DNA of 64,000 bases from Flavisolibacter amylovorans (GCF_039541815.1 NZ_BAABGY010000007.1:124001-188000); one strand, 5' to 3'; shown: positions 15,592-24,784, counted from the first letter of the stretch. Translations and numbers: made by a program. The notes: generated from the sequence alone by a model not told the origin.

Positions 15592-16488
15592 ATGTCCACA
15601 GAACTCACAACAACCCAACCCCAAGGCGTCAAAGGCCTTTTCTCCCGCGAGGACGTTAAGGCCAAGTTCGCCGAGATGCTCGGCAAGCGCGCCCCGGCTT
15701 TCATCACCTCCGTGCTCCAGATCGTAGCCCAGAACGACCTGCTCCGTAACTGCGACCCGACCAGTATTTATCAGGCAGCGGCGGTCGCAGCCACCCTGGA
15801 TCTTCCCCTTAACAATAACCTGGGCTTTGCGTATATCGTGCCGTACAAGCAAAAGAAGAACGGCCAGTACGTCGATGTGGCGCAGTTCCAGATGGGGTAC
15901 AAGGGCTTTATCCAGTTGGCCCAGCGCTCCGGTCAGTTCCGCACGATCGCAGCCACGCCCATCTACGAGGGCCAGATCGTCGAGCAGAACCCGCTCACCG
16001 GCTTTCGGTTCGACTTCACCAAGAAGGGCACGAAGATCGTGGGCTATGCCGCTTCCTTCCAACTGCTCAACGGTTTCGAGAAGACCCTCTACGCTACCGT
16101 AGAGGAGCTCAACGCCCACGGCAAGAAGTACTCGCAGACCTTCAAAAAAGGCTTCGGCATGTGGCAGGACAACTTCGACGCCATGGCCACGAAGACCGTG
16201 CTGAAGGCCTTGCTCTCCAAGTTCGCGCCGCTTTCCATCGAGATGCAGACTGCCGCTCTGGCTGATCAAAGCATCATCCGCGACGCCGAGACGCTCGACG
16301 TGGAGTATATCGACAACACTACGCCCACCTCCGAGGAGGCCAGCGCCGAGAAGGAGCGCCAGCGTATCGCCGAATTCATCGGCGCGGCCACGACGCTCGC
16401 CCAGCTCGAAGACATCGATCCCTCTACGCTCGACGAGGACCTGAAGGCGACGTACAACCAAAAGGTGCTTGACCTCAAAGCAACGTGA
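15592..16488 (+). CDS. recT: RecT-family single-strand annealing protein
   Basis: 298 residues, near the family length. The core has ITSVLQIVAQNDLLRNCDPT, LDLPLNNNLGFAYIVPY, FQMGYKGFIQLAQRSGQF and FDAMATKTVLKALLSKFAPL, all classic RecT blocks. The protein anneals single strands made by its partner exonuclease, here probably the gene at 17188. The C-terminus is acidic (IDPSTLDEDLKATYNQ), as usual. It overlaps the next start by one base (TGATG). Confidence 0.93.
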   Translation: MSTELTTTQPQGVKGLFSREDVKAKFAEMLGKRAPAFITSVLQIVAQNDLLRNCDPTSIYQAAAVAATLDLPLNNNLGFAYIVPYKQKKNGQYVDVAQFQMGYKGFIQLAQRSGQFRTIAATPIYEGQIVEQNPLTGFRFDFTKKGTKIVGYAASFQLLNGFEKTLYATVEELNAHGKKYSQTFKKGFGMWQDNFDAMATKTVLKALLSKFAPLSIEMQTAALADQSIIRDAETLDVEYIDNTTPTSEEASAEKERQRIAEFIGAATTLAQLEDIDPSTLDEDLKATYNQKVLDLKAT

Positions 16489-16754
16489 TGTACGATCGAT
16501 GCTTGCCCAATCCTCACCTAAGCTCCGACCGGCACCATCACGCAGCTTACCACCTGCAGCGATGGTTCATCAAGCGCGGGGTGCCGGTGGAAGATCATGA
16601 GCTGCAGCAGTTCATCATGGATATGTATTGCGAAGCACACTCGATACCGGTAATCAGCGGCGAAGAAGGATTGTCTCGGCAGATTAGGGCCATCAATAAG
16701 ACGTTCAAAACCTTTTCTCACTGGGCAGTTGCCCATTTCAACCTACTTAAATGA
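16488..16754 (+). CDS. Hypothetical protein between recT and yopX
   Basis: 88 residues from the ATG overlapping the recT stop; a GTG one codon earlier is also possible. Rich in His, Tyr and Cys (HHHAAYHLQRWFIKRGVPVE, IMDMYCEAHSIPVISG), possibly metal-binding, but with no ordered zinc motif. Not recognised. Its end overlaps the YopX start by 4 bases, so it is coupled on both sides. Confidence 0.55.
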   Translation: MYDRCLPNPHLSSDRHHHAAYHLQRWFIKRGVPVEDHELQQFIMDMYCEAHSIPVISGEEGLSRQIRAINKTFKTFSHWAVAHFNLLK

Positions 16755-17191
16755 ACAGGGAAATAAAATTTAGGATGTGGCGCGACGGGCGCATGCAAGG
16801 CGTCCACACGATGTATTCGGCAGCAAGCGGCGGCGGCGTCAAAGTACCTCCTCAAAACATGGCCGGCATAGATGGCGAAGTGCTCATGCAGTACACCGGA
16901 CTCAAGGATGCGACCAAATGGGAGCAACTGTCAGAGGCCGAATGCGACGCCTGGACACGCAGCGGCAAGACGCCCTTGGAATGGAGTGGCCGCGAGATCT
17001 ACGAGGGGGATATCATCCGAACCGAAAAGGGGCCTGCTCACATCGTGGAATTTGAAAAGGGGCAATACGTTGCCCGATGTGTAAATAACAATTGGCGATG
17101 GGCTCTACTGACTGTGGTCTTGACCATGACAGTGGTCGGCAACATCTACGAGAACCCCGAATTGATCACCCCGTCAACCGCTACCGTATGA
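16751..17191 (+). CDS. YopX family phage protein
   Basis: 146 residues with the YopX signature in order: MNREIKFRMWRDG at the start, LMQYTGLKDATKWE in the middle, then REIYEGDIIRTE, and VVGNIYENPELI at the end. YopX proteins are common in phages and plasmids of Gram-positives and Bacteroidota; their molecular role is unknown. Overlap of its stop with the next start (ATGA) suggests coupling with the exonuclease gene. Confidence 0.9.
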   Translation: MNREIKFRMWRDGRMQGVHTMYSAASGGGVKVPPQNMAGIDGEVLMQYTGLKDATKWEQLSEAECDAWTRSGKTPLEWSGREIYEGDIIRTEKGPAHIVEFEKGQYVARCVNNNWRWALLTVVLTMTVVGNIYENPELITPSTATV

Positions 17192-17970
17192 ACTTTTCCA
17201 ACTACGAATTCCGCTGCTCCGCCCTCGGCAAGATCATGAGCCCTTCGGGCAAGTGGACGCAATCCAACGAGACCTACTTGCACGAGCTCTTCATCGGCGA
17301 GATCAACGGCATACGCAAGGAGATCAATAGCAAGTACTTTGAGAAAGGCAAGTATATGGAGGAGGACGGCATCACGCTGCTCAATGCGTCCCTCTATGCC
17401 GGCCGCCTGCTCGTTAAGAACAAAGAGCGGAAGCACAACGGCTGGATCCACGGCGAGGCCGATTGCATTGCTCCGGACGGCATCGTGTACGACATCAAGA
17501 ACGCCTGGGATCGGTTCACGTTCGGCAAGGCCTCGCTCACCTGGGAGTACGAGTGGCAGCTGCGCGGGTACATGTGGCTGTGGGCAAAAGAGAAAGCTTC
17601 GCTGTTCTACTGCCTCAACAACATGCCGGAGCACCTGCTCGTGGCGGAGGAGAAAAAGCTTTTCTATGCCGGCAACTACCTCTCGATCGAGGACCCCGAC
17701 TACCTCGAGGCCTGTGACGAACTGCGCTACCGCAACAACTACGACGGCATGCCGCTCTTCGCTCGCTTCCGTGTATGGGATGTGGCGCACTGCGAGGAGA
17801 AGATCGCGCAGCTCCAGGAGCGGATCACGAAGTGCCGCCAGTTGCTCGCCGAGATGTGGGGCGACTATGAGGGCGAGCTCCGCTCCAACATCGAGCGTAT
17901 GGGGCTGGATCCCGTGGAGGAGCTGAAAACCTACAGCCTCACGGCAACGAAAACCGTGCCCGCGCTCTAA
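17188..17970 (+). CDS. YqaJ/lambda-exonuclease-like PD-(D/E)XK nuclease, RecT partner
   Basis: 260 residues from the ATG at 17188, preferred over an earlier in-frame start because it overlaps the YopX stop. The nuclease core is WIHGEADCIAPDGIVYDIKN, giving E-A-D then D-I-K, the PD-(D/E)XK triad, followed by EWQLRGYMWLWAKEKASLFY. Exonuclease-annealase pairs of this kind drive phage recombination. The C-terminal region (EEKIAQLQERITKCRQLLAE) is coiled coil. Expected to be a ring-shaped 5'-3' exonuclease by analogy. Confidence 0.82.
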   Translation: MNFSNYEFRCSALGKIMSPSGKWTQSNETYLHELFIGEINGIRKEINSKYFEKGKYMEEDGITLLNASLYAGRLLVKNKERKHNGWIHGEADCIAPDGIVYDIKNAWDRFTFGKASLTWEYEWQLRGYMWLWAKEKASLFYCLNNMPEHLLVAEEKKLFYAGNYLSIEDPDYLEACDELRYRNNYDGMPLFARFRVWDVAHCEEKIAQLQERITKCRQLLAEMWGDYEGELRSNIERMGLDPVEELKTYSLTATKTVPAL

Positions 17971-18000
17971 TTCCTGACTTCGGTAAAACCCCTTTTTAAT

Positions 18001-18357
18001 ATGCAACAGGAAAAATTCGACCTCTGGTGCGTCGTTGAACTCTTCGGCCACTCCAAGATTGCCGGCCGCTGCACTGAGCAGAACGTAGCCGGTACCAACA
18101 TGCTCCGCGTGGATGTGCCTGAAACGGCCACGCAGCCGCCTTTCACCCGCCTCCTGGGCTCCTCTGCTATCTACGCGATCAATCCCGTGGATGAAGTAAC
18201 GGCGCGTGCCTATGCGGAGCGCCTGCAGTCAAAGCCAATCGAGTCGTGGGACGTGAAGAGCATGCTCGAAAAGAACACGCAGATGCGCCTCTCCCTCGGC
18301 ATGGGTGCTGAGGTTCCTGTTGGCCGTGACACCGATGATTTCGACAACGATTTCTAA
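18001..18357 (+). CDS. Hypothetical protein with SSB-like acidic tip
   Basis: 118 residues. The N-terminal half is beta-rich (FDLWCVVELFGHSKIAGRCT, then MLRVDVPET). The last residues, TDDFDNDF, resemble the acidic-aromatic C-terminal tip by which single-stranded-DNA-binding proteins recruit partners. It sits between the exonuclease and further recombination-region genes. No OB fold can be proven by eye. I have seen similar Bacteroidota phage proteins left as hypothetical. Confidence 0.6.
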   Translation: MQQEKFDLWCVVELFGHSKIAGRCTEQNVAGTNMLRVDVPETATQPPFTRLLGSSAIYAINPVDEVTARAYAERLQSKPIESWDVKSMLEKNTQMRLSLGMGAEVPVGRDTDDFDNDF

Positions 18358-18390
18358 CCCGCTACATCAAACCCCCAATAATTAAAGCCC

Positions 18391-18813
18391 ATGAGCAAAG
18401 TTTTCATGCCGGACGTTTCCCCGGAAGTAAGGAAACAGCTGATGCAGCAGAACGCTGACAGCATCGAAGTGACCGAGTATCTCAAGCCGCTCTCCCCGGA
18501 GGAGCTCGACTTAAAACGCGAGACCCTCACCGACAACGCCATCAAGCTCTCCGAAATGGAGGACAAAAAAAAAGAAGTGATGGCCGAATTCAAGCGTGAT
18601 ATGGATCCGCTGGCGCAGGCTAACAAGGCGCTGCTCACCGAGATCAAAACCCGCCAGGCGAAAGTGTTCGGACAACTCTATCACATGGCCAACCACGAGG
18701 AAGGTATGATGGAGACCTACGACGAGAACGGCGAGCTCGTAGGATCGCGTCGCCTTCGCCCGAACGAGCGCCGCCAGGTCCTCTTCACTATTCCTAAAAC
18801 CGCAAACGGATAA
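18391..18813 (+). CDS. Hypothetical coiled-coil protein
   Basis: 140 residues. Residues about 40-95 form a charged helix (LSEMEDKKKEVMAEFKRDMD), followed by a beta-like C-terminus (ENGELVGSRRLRPNERRQVL). Not recognised. It lies 2 bases before the next gene, within the early recombination operon, so co-expression is likely. A nucleic-acid metabolism role is inferred from position only. Confidence 0.6.
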   Translation: MSKVFMPDVSPEVRKQLMQQNADSIEVTEYLKPLSPEELDLKRETLTDNAIKLSEMEDKKKEVMAEFKRDMDPLAQANKALLTEIKTRQAKVFGQLYHMANHEEGMMETYDENGELVGSRRLRPNERRQVLFTIPKTANG

Positions 18814-18815
18814 TC

Positions 18816-19532
18816 ATGAAAACAGAACTCCAAATCAACGCTCCGGCAGGCGAGATCGTCATCCGGGAAGGGGTCGCCCTCGAGCCCAAGCCGCCGCGCA
18901 GTATCAGGATCGCCGGCAACATTACCGCAGTATCGGACTTTCTGAGCGTACGCCGGCAGAGTGGCCACGGCCACCAGAATGTCGACCTCTCCAAAGCCAT
19001 CGTGATCGTGAACAAAAAGGACCTCACGATCCGCCTCGAACTCGATCCCGAAGACGCTTATGGCGCCGAAGTGGTTGCCCGCCTCGAAGTTTCCGACGAG
19101 CTGAAGCAATTCGGCATCAACACGACCACCACGTTTACCCGTGAAGCCTTGGTGAAGTTGATCCGCTTCAATAAGGTCTGGTTCGACAATGACGCGGACA
19201 AGCACGCTAGCCTCCTCGCCTCTTACATGGCCTTCAATGCCCAGGCGAGCACGGACATGCAGCAAGCAAGCGATACCCGAGGCAACCGAACGAACAACCT
19301 TCAGAAGACGGTGAACACGAACGTGCCGACCGAGTTCATTCTGAACATCCCCGTTTTCAAAGGCGAGGATCCTGAGCGCTTTCGCGTGGAGATCTGCCTC
19401 GACGTGACCGACGGTGGTGCTCGCTTCTGGTTTGAATCGGTGGAGCTGCACGAACTGATGCAGCGCCGCACGGATGAAATCTTCAACGCGCAGCTCGAAG
19501 CCTGCGAGGGCTTCGTGGTGATCACGCAGTAA
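18816..19532 (+). CDS. Hypothetical phage protein, recombination region
   Basis: 238 residues, not recognised. It looks like a folded soluble protein with a long beta-rich core (IRIAGNITAVSDFLSVRRQS, IVIVNKKDLTIRLELDPEDA) and a C-terminal region ending QLEACEGFVVITQ. No cysteine cluster or obvious catalytic motif. Its place after recT, exonuclease and an SSB-like gene is shared by several Bacteroidota phages in my memory, but no function is known to me. Confidence 0.6.
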   Translation: MKTELQINAPAGEIVIREGVALEPKPPRSIRIAGNITAVSDFLSVRRQSGHGHQNVDLSKAIVIVNKKDLTIRLELDPEDAYGAEVVARLEVSDELKQFGINTTTTFTREALVKLIRFNKVWFDNDADKHASLLASYMAFNAQASTDMQQASDTRGNRTNNLQKTVNTNVPTEFILNIPVFKGEDPERFRVEICLDVTDGGARFWFESVELHELMQRRTDEIFNAQLEACEGFVVITQ

Positions 19533-19570
19533 TCCCGTTTCTGTTGCTACCCTAAGAACAACGACCTCCA

Positions 19571-20251
19571 ATGCAAAAGCAAACAGGTATATACGCAATC
19601 GGCTGGGACCTTCCGGAAGTGGATTACTTCTACATCGGTCAAAGTGTGGATATCCGCGTCCGGTGGTCCCAGCACCTGCGTGCCCTGAAGCGTGGCGATC
19701 ACGATAACACCTTTCTGCAACGGGTTTACAATAAGCATGGACAGCCTTTCCTCACAATACTCTGCACTTGCCTGCCCGAGGAACTTGATACCAAGGAGCA
19801 GCACTACCTTGACTGCTTCTTCAATTGGGAAACCTGCGTGAACGCCAGTCCCACGGCATCGAGTTCCAGAGGTATAAAGCGCAGCGAAGAGACCAAGCGC
19901 TTACTCAGCCAGCACCGAAGCGGTAGCACCCTTTCAGAGGACCATCGTCAAAGTATCGCCGCAGGACTTCGCAGAGCTTACCAGCAAGGGCGCATAAAGC
20001 CGGAACTGAAAGGGCAGCAGAACCCGTTTTTCGGTAGGAAGCACACGGAGGAGACCCGGCGCAAGATGCAGGGGAAGTCAAAGGGAGTAGGCGCTGCCAA
20101 TAACCGGGCACGCCTGGTACTCAACCTCGAAACCGGGATCTTCTACGACTACGCTGGTGAGGCCGCCGACGTGGCCGGCATCAATCCGCAATACCTGCGC
20201 CGTTACCTGAACGGCGATCGACCAAACAAAACCTCTTTCCGGTACGTGTGA
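19571..20251 (+). CDS. GIY-YIG free-standing homing-type endonuclease
   Basis: 226 residues. N-terminal GIY-YIG domain: GIYAIGWDLPEVDYFYIGQS, then RWSQHLRAL with the catalytic Arg region and a downstream Glu. The middle has NUMOD3-like DNA-binding repeats (RSEETKRLLSQ, LSEDHRQSIAAG, HTEETRRKM). The C-terminus (FYDYAGEAADVAGINPQYLR) is a NUMOD1/IENR1-like helix-turn-helix. Architecture is that of T4 SegA-like enzymes. It stands between conserved genes without interrupting a recognisable one, and is a selfish passenger. Confidence 0.9.
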   Translation: MQKQTGIYAIGWDLPEVDYFYIGQSVDIRVRWSQHLRALKRGDHDNTFLQRVYNKHGQPFLTILCTCLPEELDTKEQHYLDCFFNWETCVNASPTASSSRGIKRSEETKRLLSQHRSGSTLSEDHRQSIAAGLRRAYQQGRIKPELKGQQNPFFGRKHTEETRRKMQGKSKGVGAANNRARLVLNLETGIFYDYAGEAADVAGINPQYLRRYLNGDRPNKTSFRYV

Positions 20252-20305
20252 AGCATGGCAACGGCCGCCAGCTTACCAATGTACCCTTTACAAAAGCAGC
20301 ATAAC

Positions 20306-20479
20306 ATGAAGCCCTATCCCTTCTGGACATACGCGCTCATCGTTGGCTTGGCGCTGATCACCTCCCTTTTCGTCGGCAAGATGCGCTACGACGAGACCGG
20401 CATCAGCTTCCAGCGACCGATCACCGCCGTCCTCATTTTCATCGCCCTCATCACCGCCTTTCTCGAAGACAAAGAATAA
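20306..20479 (+). CDS. Hypothetical two-span membrane protein
   Basis: 57 residues from the ATG at 20306; an in-frame ATG at 20255 would add 17 unlikely residues. Two hydrophobic segments (FWTYALIVGLALITSLFVGK and PITAVLIFIALITAFL) flank a short loop. Not recognised. It lies 7 bases before the helicase-methyltransferase gene. Confidence 0.5.
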   Translation: MKPYPFWTYALIVGLALITSLFVGKMRYDETGISFQRPITAVLIFIALITAFLEDKE

Positions 20480-20486
20480 GCATACC

Positions 20487-22727
20487 ATGGAGCAAGTAAA
20501 ATACAAGACCTACGACGAATTCCTGGCCTCAAAAGTGAAGGCCCACATCGACTGCGGCTTCGAGGTAGAAGCCATGCAACTCAATCCTGCACTCTTCCCC
20601 TTTCAGCGTTATATCGTACCGATCGCTCTCAAGAAAGGCCGCTTCGCTGTCTTCGCCGATTGCGGCCTCGGCAAGACTCTGATGCAGCTGGAATGGTCTC
20701 GCCAAGTCGTAACACATACCGAAAAGCCCGTGCTCATCCTCGCACCCTTGGCGGTCACTGAGCAAACGAAAGGGGAGGCAGATCGCTTCGGCCTTGGGCC
20801 GGTTGTGGAATGCCCGCCGGCGGCGGACGGCCTGACAGTGCAGCCGGGCATCTACATCACCAACTACGAACAACTGGGAAACATCGACACCTCCCTATTC
20901 GCCGGTATTGTACTCGATGAAAGCTCCATCCTGAAGAACGAAGAGGGCGCCACCCGAAACCTGATCATCGAACTTTTTTCGGACACGCCTTACAAGCTGT
21001 GCTGCACCGCTACGCCCTCGCCCAATGACCCGATGGAGCTGGGTAACCATTCTGAATTCCTTGGCGTGATGAGCCGCGCGGAGATGCTCGCCATGTATTT
21101 CATCCATGACGGTGGCGACACCTCCCAATGGCGCTTGAAAGGCCACGCTCAGGATCGCTTCTGGCAGTTCGTAAGCACGTGGGCCATCATGCTTTCAAGG
21201 CCTTCCGACATCGGGTTTTCGGATGAAGGGTACGTGCTGCCAGATCTGGTATATCATGAGCACCAGATCATCACTGAAAAGCGCGACAACGGCCAGTTGT
21301 ACAACGATAAGGCGGTCTCGGCCGGCGATCACAACGCGGAGCTCCGGGCCACGATGGATGCGCGGATGGCAAAGGTCGCGGAGCTGGTGAACGGGTCTTC
21401 GGAAGCGTTCATCGTCTGGATCAAGCAGGATCCGGAGGGCGATGCCCTGCGCCGCCTCATTCCCGATGCAGTGGAAGTGCGCGGATCGGACAAGCCGGAA
21501 GTGAAGAAAAAGAACCTGCTTGCGTTCGCGGCCGGTGCCTTCCGGGTATTAATCACGAAGGCACGCATCGCACAGTTTGGCCTCAACTACCAGCACTGCC
21601 GTAACCAGGTGTTCCCGTCCCTTGACTTTTCCTTTGAGGGGCTGTATCAGTCGATTCGGCGCTCCTACCGCTTCGGTCAGACGCAGGCGGTCAACATCCA
21701 TTTGATCACGAGCGATACGATGCAGAACGTGCGCGACTCGATTCGCCGTAAGCAATCGCGGCATGAGGAAATGCAGCAGGCCATGCAAAAGCACATGAAC
21801 GGGTGCTTCACCGAAGAAGTGACCCGCGTGCTGACGCCGAAGCGCACCATCCAGGCGCCCGATATGTGGCTGATGGAGGGGGACTGCGTTCGTCGCATCA
21901 AAGAGATCCCGGATGAATCGGTCGGCTTCTCGATCTTTTCTCCCCCTTTCGCTGAGCTCTACACCTACTCCGACGAACTAGAGGACATGGGCAACAGCAA
22001 AGACTACAACGAGTTCTTTACCGCCTTTTCCTTTCTGGTGCCAGAACTGTACCGGGTGCTTTGGAGCGGTCGCAATGTCGCAGTGCACTGTATGGATCTT
22101 CCGGTGCAGAAGGGAAAGGAGGGCTACATAGGCCTCCGCGATTTCCCGGCCATGATCCGGGAGGCATTCGAGCGGGCCGGTTTCATCTTTCACTCACGGG
22201 TCACTATCTGGAAAGATCCCGTTGTGGAGATGCAACGCACCAAGGCGCTGGGGCTGCTGCATAAGCAGGTGAAGAAGGATGCGGCCATGAGCCGGGTCGG
22301 GCTGCCGGACTATCTGATGGTGTTCCGTAAGCCAGGTGAGCACGCGCACCCCGTCCGATGCAATATTCCGGTCGATCTGTGGCAGAAGTACGCCTCTCCG
22401 GTTTGGATGGACATCGACTACGGTGATACGCTCAACGGCAGGAAGGGTCGCGGTGACCGTGACGAAAAGCACATCTGCCCGCTACAGCTCCCCACCATTG
22501 AGCGCGCTGCGCACCTGTGGAGCAATCCAGGTGACTGGGTACTGAGCCCCTTTGGCGGCATCGGCTCTGAAGGCTTCCAAGCCATCAAGATGGGGCGTAA
22601 GTCGATCAGCATGGAGCTCAAGGCTTCCTATTTCGACCTCAACATCAAGAACCATAAGGCGGCGAAGGAGGGCAAGAACCAGCTACTCCTAATCGACGAT
22701 CTCTTCACCAATGAACCTGCAGCCTGA
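20487..22727 (+). CDS. SNF2-like helicase fused to a DNA methyltransferase
   Basis: 746 residues, two enzymes in one chain. Residues 1-450 are a superfamily 2 helicase: Walker A DCGLGKTLMQ (58-67), DES box IVLDESS (141-147), TATPSP (174-179), and motif VI YQSIRRSYRFGQTQ (387-400). Residues 460-746 are an amino-methyltransferase with SPPF (485-488) as motif IV ahead of SPFGGIGSEG as motif I, the permuted beta-type order. It should methylate adenine N6 or cytosine N4. It opens the modification cassette and overlaps the next gene by one base. Confidence 0.88.
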   Translation: MEQVKYKTYDEFLASKVKAHIDCGFEVEAMQLNPALFPFQRYIVPIALKKGRFAVFADCGLGKTLMQLEWSRQVVTHTEKPVLILAPLAVTEQTKGEADRFGLGPVVECPPAADGLTVQPGIYITNYEQLGNIDTSLFAGIVLDESSILKNEEGATRNLIIELFSDTPYKLCCTATPSPNDPMELGNHSEFLGVMSRAEMLAMYFIHDGGDTSQWRLKGHAQDRFWQFVSTWAIMLSRPSDIGFSDEGYVLPDLVYHEHQIITEKRDNGQLYNDKAVSAGDHNAELRATMDARMAKVAELVNGSSEAFIVWIKQDPEGDALRRLIPDAVEVRGSDKPEVKKKNLLAFAAGAFRVLITKARIAQFGLNYQHCRNQVFPSLDFSFEGLYQSIRRSYRFGQTQAVNIHLITSDTMQNVRDSIRRKQSRHEEMQQAMQKHMNGCFTEEVTRVLTPKRTIQAPDMWLMEGDCVRRIKEIPDESVGFSIFSPPFAELYTYSDELEDMGNSKDYNEFFTAFSFLVPELYRVLWSGRNVAVHCMDLPVQKGKEGYIGLRDFPAMIREAFERAGFIFHSRVTIWKDPVVEMQRTKALGLLHKQVKKDAAMSRVGLPDYLMVFRKPGEHAHPVRCNIPVDLWQKYASPVWMDIDYGDTLNGRKGRGDRDEKHICPLQLPTIERAAHLWSNPGDWVLSPFGGIGSEGFQAIKMGRKSISMELKASYFDLNIKNHKAAKEGKNQLLLIDDLFTNEPAA

Positions 22728-23158
22728 TGAACAGAATAACTGAACCCGGCGGCCTCCCGCAGCTCACGCTTGGTGGCCTTATCGAACACCTCGAGCGCAT
22801 CGCTAACTACCATCAATACAACCGGGAGGGTCGCGAAGAGGCAGAAGTGCGATTCGACTTTGCCTACTCATTCCCGAACGGCGTGCATTCATGGCGTGGC
22901 CTCTATGCCGAGCTCGCTCTTGACTTCTGCGCCGATATCGACACCGGAGCCGAAGCACCCAAATTGTCAGCCTTTCTCACCATGCTCAAAGAGACGGTGG
23001 GTAAGCGCCTCATTGGATGGAAGGGCGGCGAGTTCCTCATGGATGTGGATACGCCCCTATGGGTCGCGCAGCCCAGCTGGTCGGGCAATACCGCTGTTGT
23101 AGGCGTGTGCGACGAAGGCTATGTGATCATTCTTCTCACCGCTTACACTGAATACTGA
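22727..23158 (+). CDS. Hypothetical protein in the modification cassette
   Basis: 143 residues, soluble alpha/beta. It reads LGGLIEHLERIANYHQYNRE, VRFDFAYSFPNGVHSWRGLY, ending VVGVCDEGYVIILLTAYTEY. Similar small proteins occur in many phages without known function, often next to methyltransferases or nucleotide enzymes. Its start overlaps the fused helicase-methyltransferase stop and its stop is one base from the PP-loop gene, so it belongs to the same translationally coupled unit. Confidence 0.65.
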   Translation: MNRITEPGGLPQLTLGGLIEHLERIANYHQYNREGREEAEVRFDFAYSFPNGVHSWRGLYAELALDFCADIDTGAEAPKLSAFLTMLKETVGKRLIGWKGGEFLMDVDTPLWVAQPSWSGNTAVVGVCDEGYVIILLTAYTEY

Positions 23159-23159
23159 A

Positions 23160-23894
23160 ATGACCCTCGTAATCAACTTCTCCGGCGGAAAGGACAGTTG
23201 CGCGATGCTCGCCTACCTGTGTGAGCGCTACCCCGACATGCCGAAGCGCGTGGTGTTCGCTGACACCGGCTGGGAGCATCCGGGCACCGAGCAGTGGTGC
23301 CGCGATATGGTGCGTCAGATCTCCGGCCTTGAGCTCGACGTGTGCCGCAACCCGAACAAGACCCTCCTCACGATGGCCGAGCGCCGCGGCAAGTTCCCCG
23401 GCATGCAGACGCGCCAGTGCACGAGCGACCTGAAGCGCGGCCCCATCGAAACGTGGATCCGTAGGAACGTAACGGATCCGGTAGTGATCAGCTGCATGGG
23501 CATCCGCTCCGAAGAAAGTACCGGCCGGAAGCGCCTGTCGAAGCTGCGCCGCATCCAGCAGAACTCGAAGCGCACCGTGTGGCAGTGGAACCCGATCAAG
23601 GACTGGACGGAGGTGGAAGTGCTGGCTTACCTCTCCGCGCGCAGCATCCCGTTGCATCCGGTGTACCAGCACCTGCGCCGTTTCTCCTGCCGCGTCTGCA
23701 TCTACATGACGGTGCACGACCTGCGCCAGGTTGATAAGCACGACCCTGAAGCGGTAGCCATCATCGACGGCATCGAGCAGCAGATCGGCTTTACGATGTT
23801 CCAGGGCGGACCGATCCGCGACGTGATCGCCGGCCGCACGAAAGGCCAGACCGAATTATTTGACCCCTCAAATGACCCCGCGCAATGCGTATAG
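23160..23894 (+). CDS. Phosphoadenosine-phosphosulfate reductase-like PP-loop protein
   Basis: 244 residues. The PP-loop SGGKDS (residues 8-13) binds an adenylating nucleotide. Downstream are VVFADTGWEHPGTEQW, TRQCTSDLKRGP and RRFSCRVCIYMT, with cysteines placed as in the Fe-S members of the PAPS reductase/DndC group. Such proteins activate or transfer sulfur. No cysteine desulfurase or other dnd gene is nearby, so classical phosphorothioation is not supported. The gene overlaps the radical SAM gene by 10 bases. Confidence 0.85.
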   Translation: MTLVINFSGGKDSCAMLAYLCERYPDMPKRVVFADTGWEHPGTEQWCRDMVRQISGLELDVCRNPNKTLLTMAERRGKFPGMQTRQCTSDLKRGPIETWIRRNVTDPVVISCMGIRSEESTGRKRLSKLRRIQQNSKRTVWQWNPIKDWTEVEVLAYLSARSIPLHPVYQHLRRFSCRVCIYMTVHDLRQVDKHDPEAVAIIDGIEQQIGFTMFQGGPIRDVIAGRTKGQTELFDPSNDPAQCV

Positions 23895-24784
23895 GCATGG
23901 TACAAGTCGACGGAGCATACCCGAATCTGGCCCTCATGCAGGTGGCGACCTTTCACGAGGCGCAGGGACACCTCGTTGAGTGGTACCAGGGGCCGCTGTG
24001 GGATGATCAGTACGACCGCATCTATGCCTCGAAGATCTTCTCGTTTTCGGAAATGCCGCAACTGCCGACGGGCAAAACGCTGGTGGGAGGTACCGGGATC
24101 GACTTTAAGAACCGGCTGCCGGCCGAGATCGAGGAGTGTGTGCCTTCCTACTCGCTGTACCCCGCCTGTGACTACCACATTGGGTTTTCAATGAAAGGGT
24201 GCCGCTTCGTGTGTAAGTTCTGCTGCGTGCCCCAGAAGGAAGGCCGCCCCAAGTTGAACAGCACCATCGACGGCCTGCTGCTCAATCCGAAAGGCGGCGA
24301 CCGGCTGATGCTGCTCGACAACGACTTCTTCGGCGGTCCCGAGTGGAAAGCCAACCTGCTGCGCATCCGCGAGCTCAACTTGAAGGTATGCTTTATCCAA
24401 GGCCTGAACATCCGGATTATCACCGAAGAGCAGGCGGAGCTGCTGGCCACCGTGCGCTACTACAACTCACGATTCAACCAGCGATACCTCACGTTCGCGT
24501 GGGATAAGTACAAGGACGGCCGGATCGTGAAAGAGGGCATCCAGCGCTGCAACGCCGCCGGCATCCCCTGCACACGGATGCAATTCTTTGTCCTGATCGG
24601 ATTCGATACGACGCCTGAGGAGGACCTCGAAAGGGTTATGACGCTGGCCGATATGGGCTGCATGCCCTATGTGATGCCGTACAACAAGAGCGACCCTTAC
24701 CAAAAAGCCTTTACGCGGTGGGTGAATCACCGCGCAACATTCAAAAGCTGCTCCTGGACGGAGTACAAATACAACAAAGCATAA
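23885..24784 (+). CDS. Radical SAM protein with cobalamin-binding-like N-terminus
   Basis: 299 residues. Cys106, Cys110 and Cys113 in GCRFVCKFCCV form the CxxxCxxC cluster site of radical SAM enzymes. The N-terminal 75 residues (VDGAYPNLALMQVATFHEAQ) resemble a Rossmann-type cobalamin-binding region, but the DxHxxG base-off motif is not clear. Relatives are widespread in phages, with no known substrate. Overlap with the PP-loop gene upstream and one-base overlap with the cytosine methyltransferase downstream imply joint function. Confidence 0.87.
   Translation: MRIGMVQVDGAYPNLALMQVATFHEAQGHLVEWYQGPLWDDQYDRIYASKIFSFSEMPQLPTGKTLVGGTGIDFKNRLPAEIEECVPSYSLYPACDYHIGFSMKGCRFVCKFCCVPQKEGRPKLNSTIDGLLLNPKGGDRLMLLDNDFFGGPEWKANLLRIRELNLKVCFIQGLNIRIITEEQAELLATVRYYNSRFNQRYLTFAWDKYKDGRIVKEGIQRCNAAGIPCTRMQFFVLIGFDTTPEEDLERVMTLADMGCMPYVMPYNKSDPYQKAFTRWVNHRATFKSCSWTEYKYNKA

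Noticed and set aside
19571..20251. GIY-YIG gene as part of a group I intron or intein
   Set aside because: No split coding sequence on either side and no intein splicing residues; it appears free-standing.
23160..23894. Dnd/Ssp phosphorothioation gene (dndC)
   Set aside because: The PP-loop protein is DndC-like at most in fold; no DndA/IscS, DndD, DndE, SspB or SspD gene is nearby.
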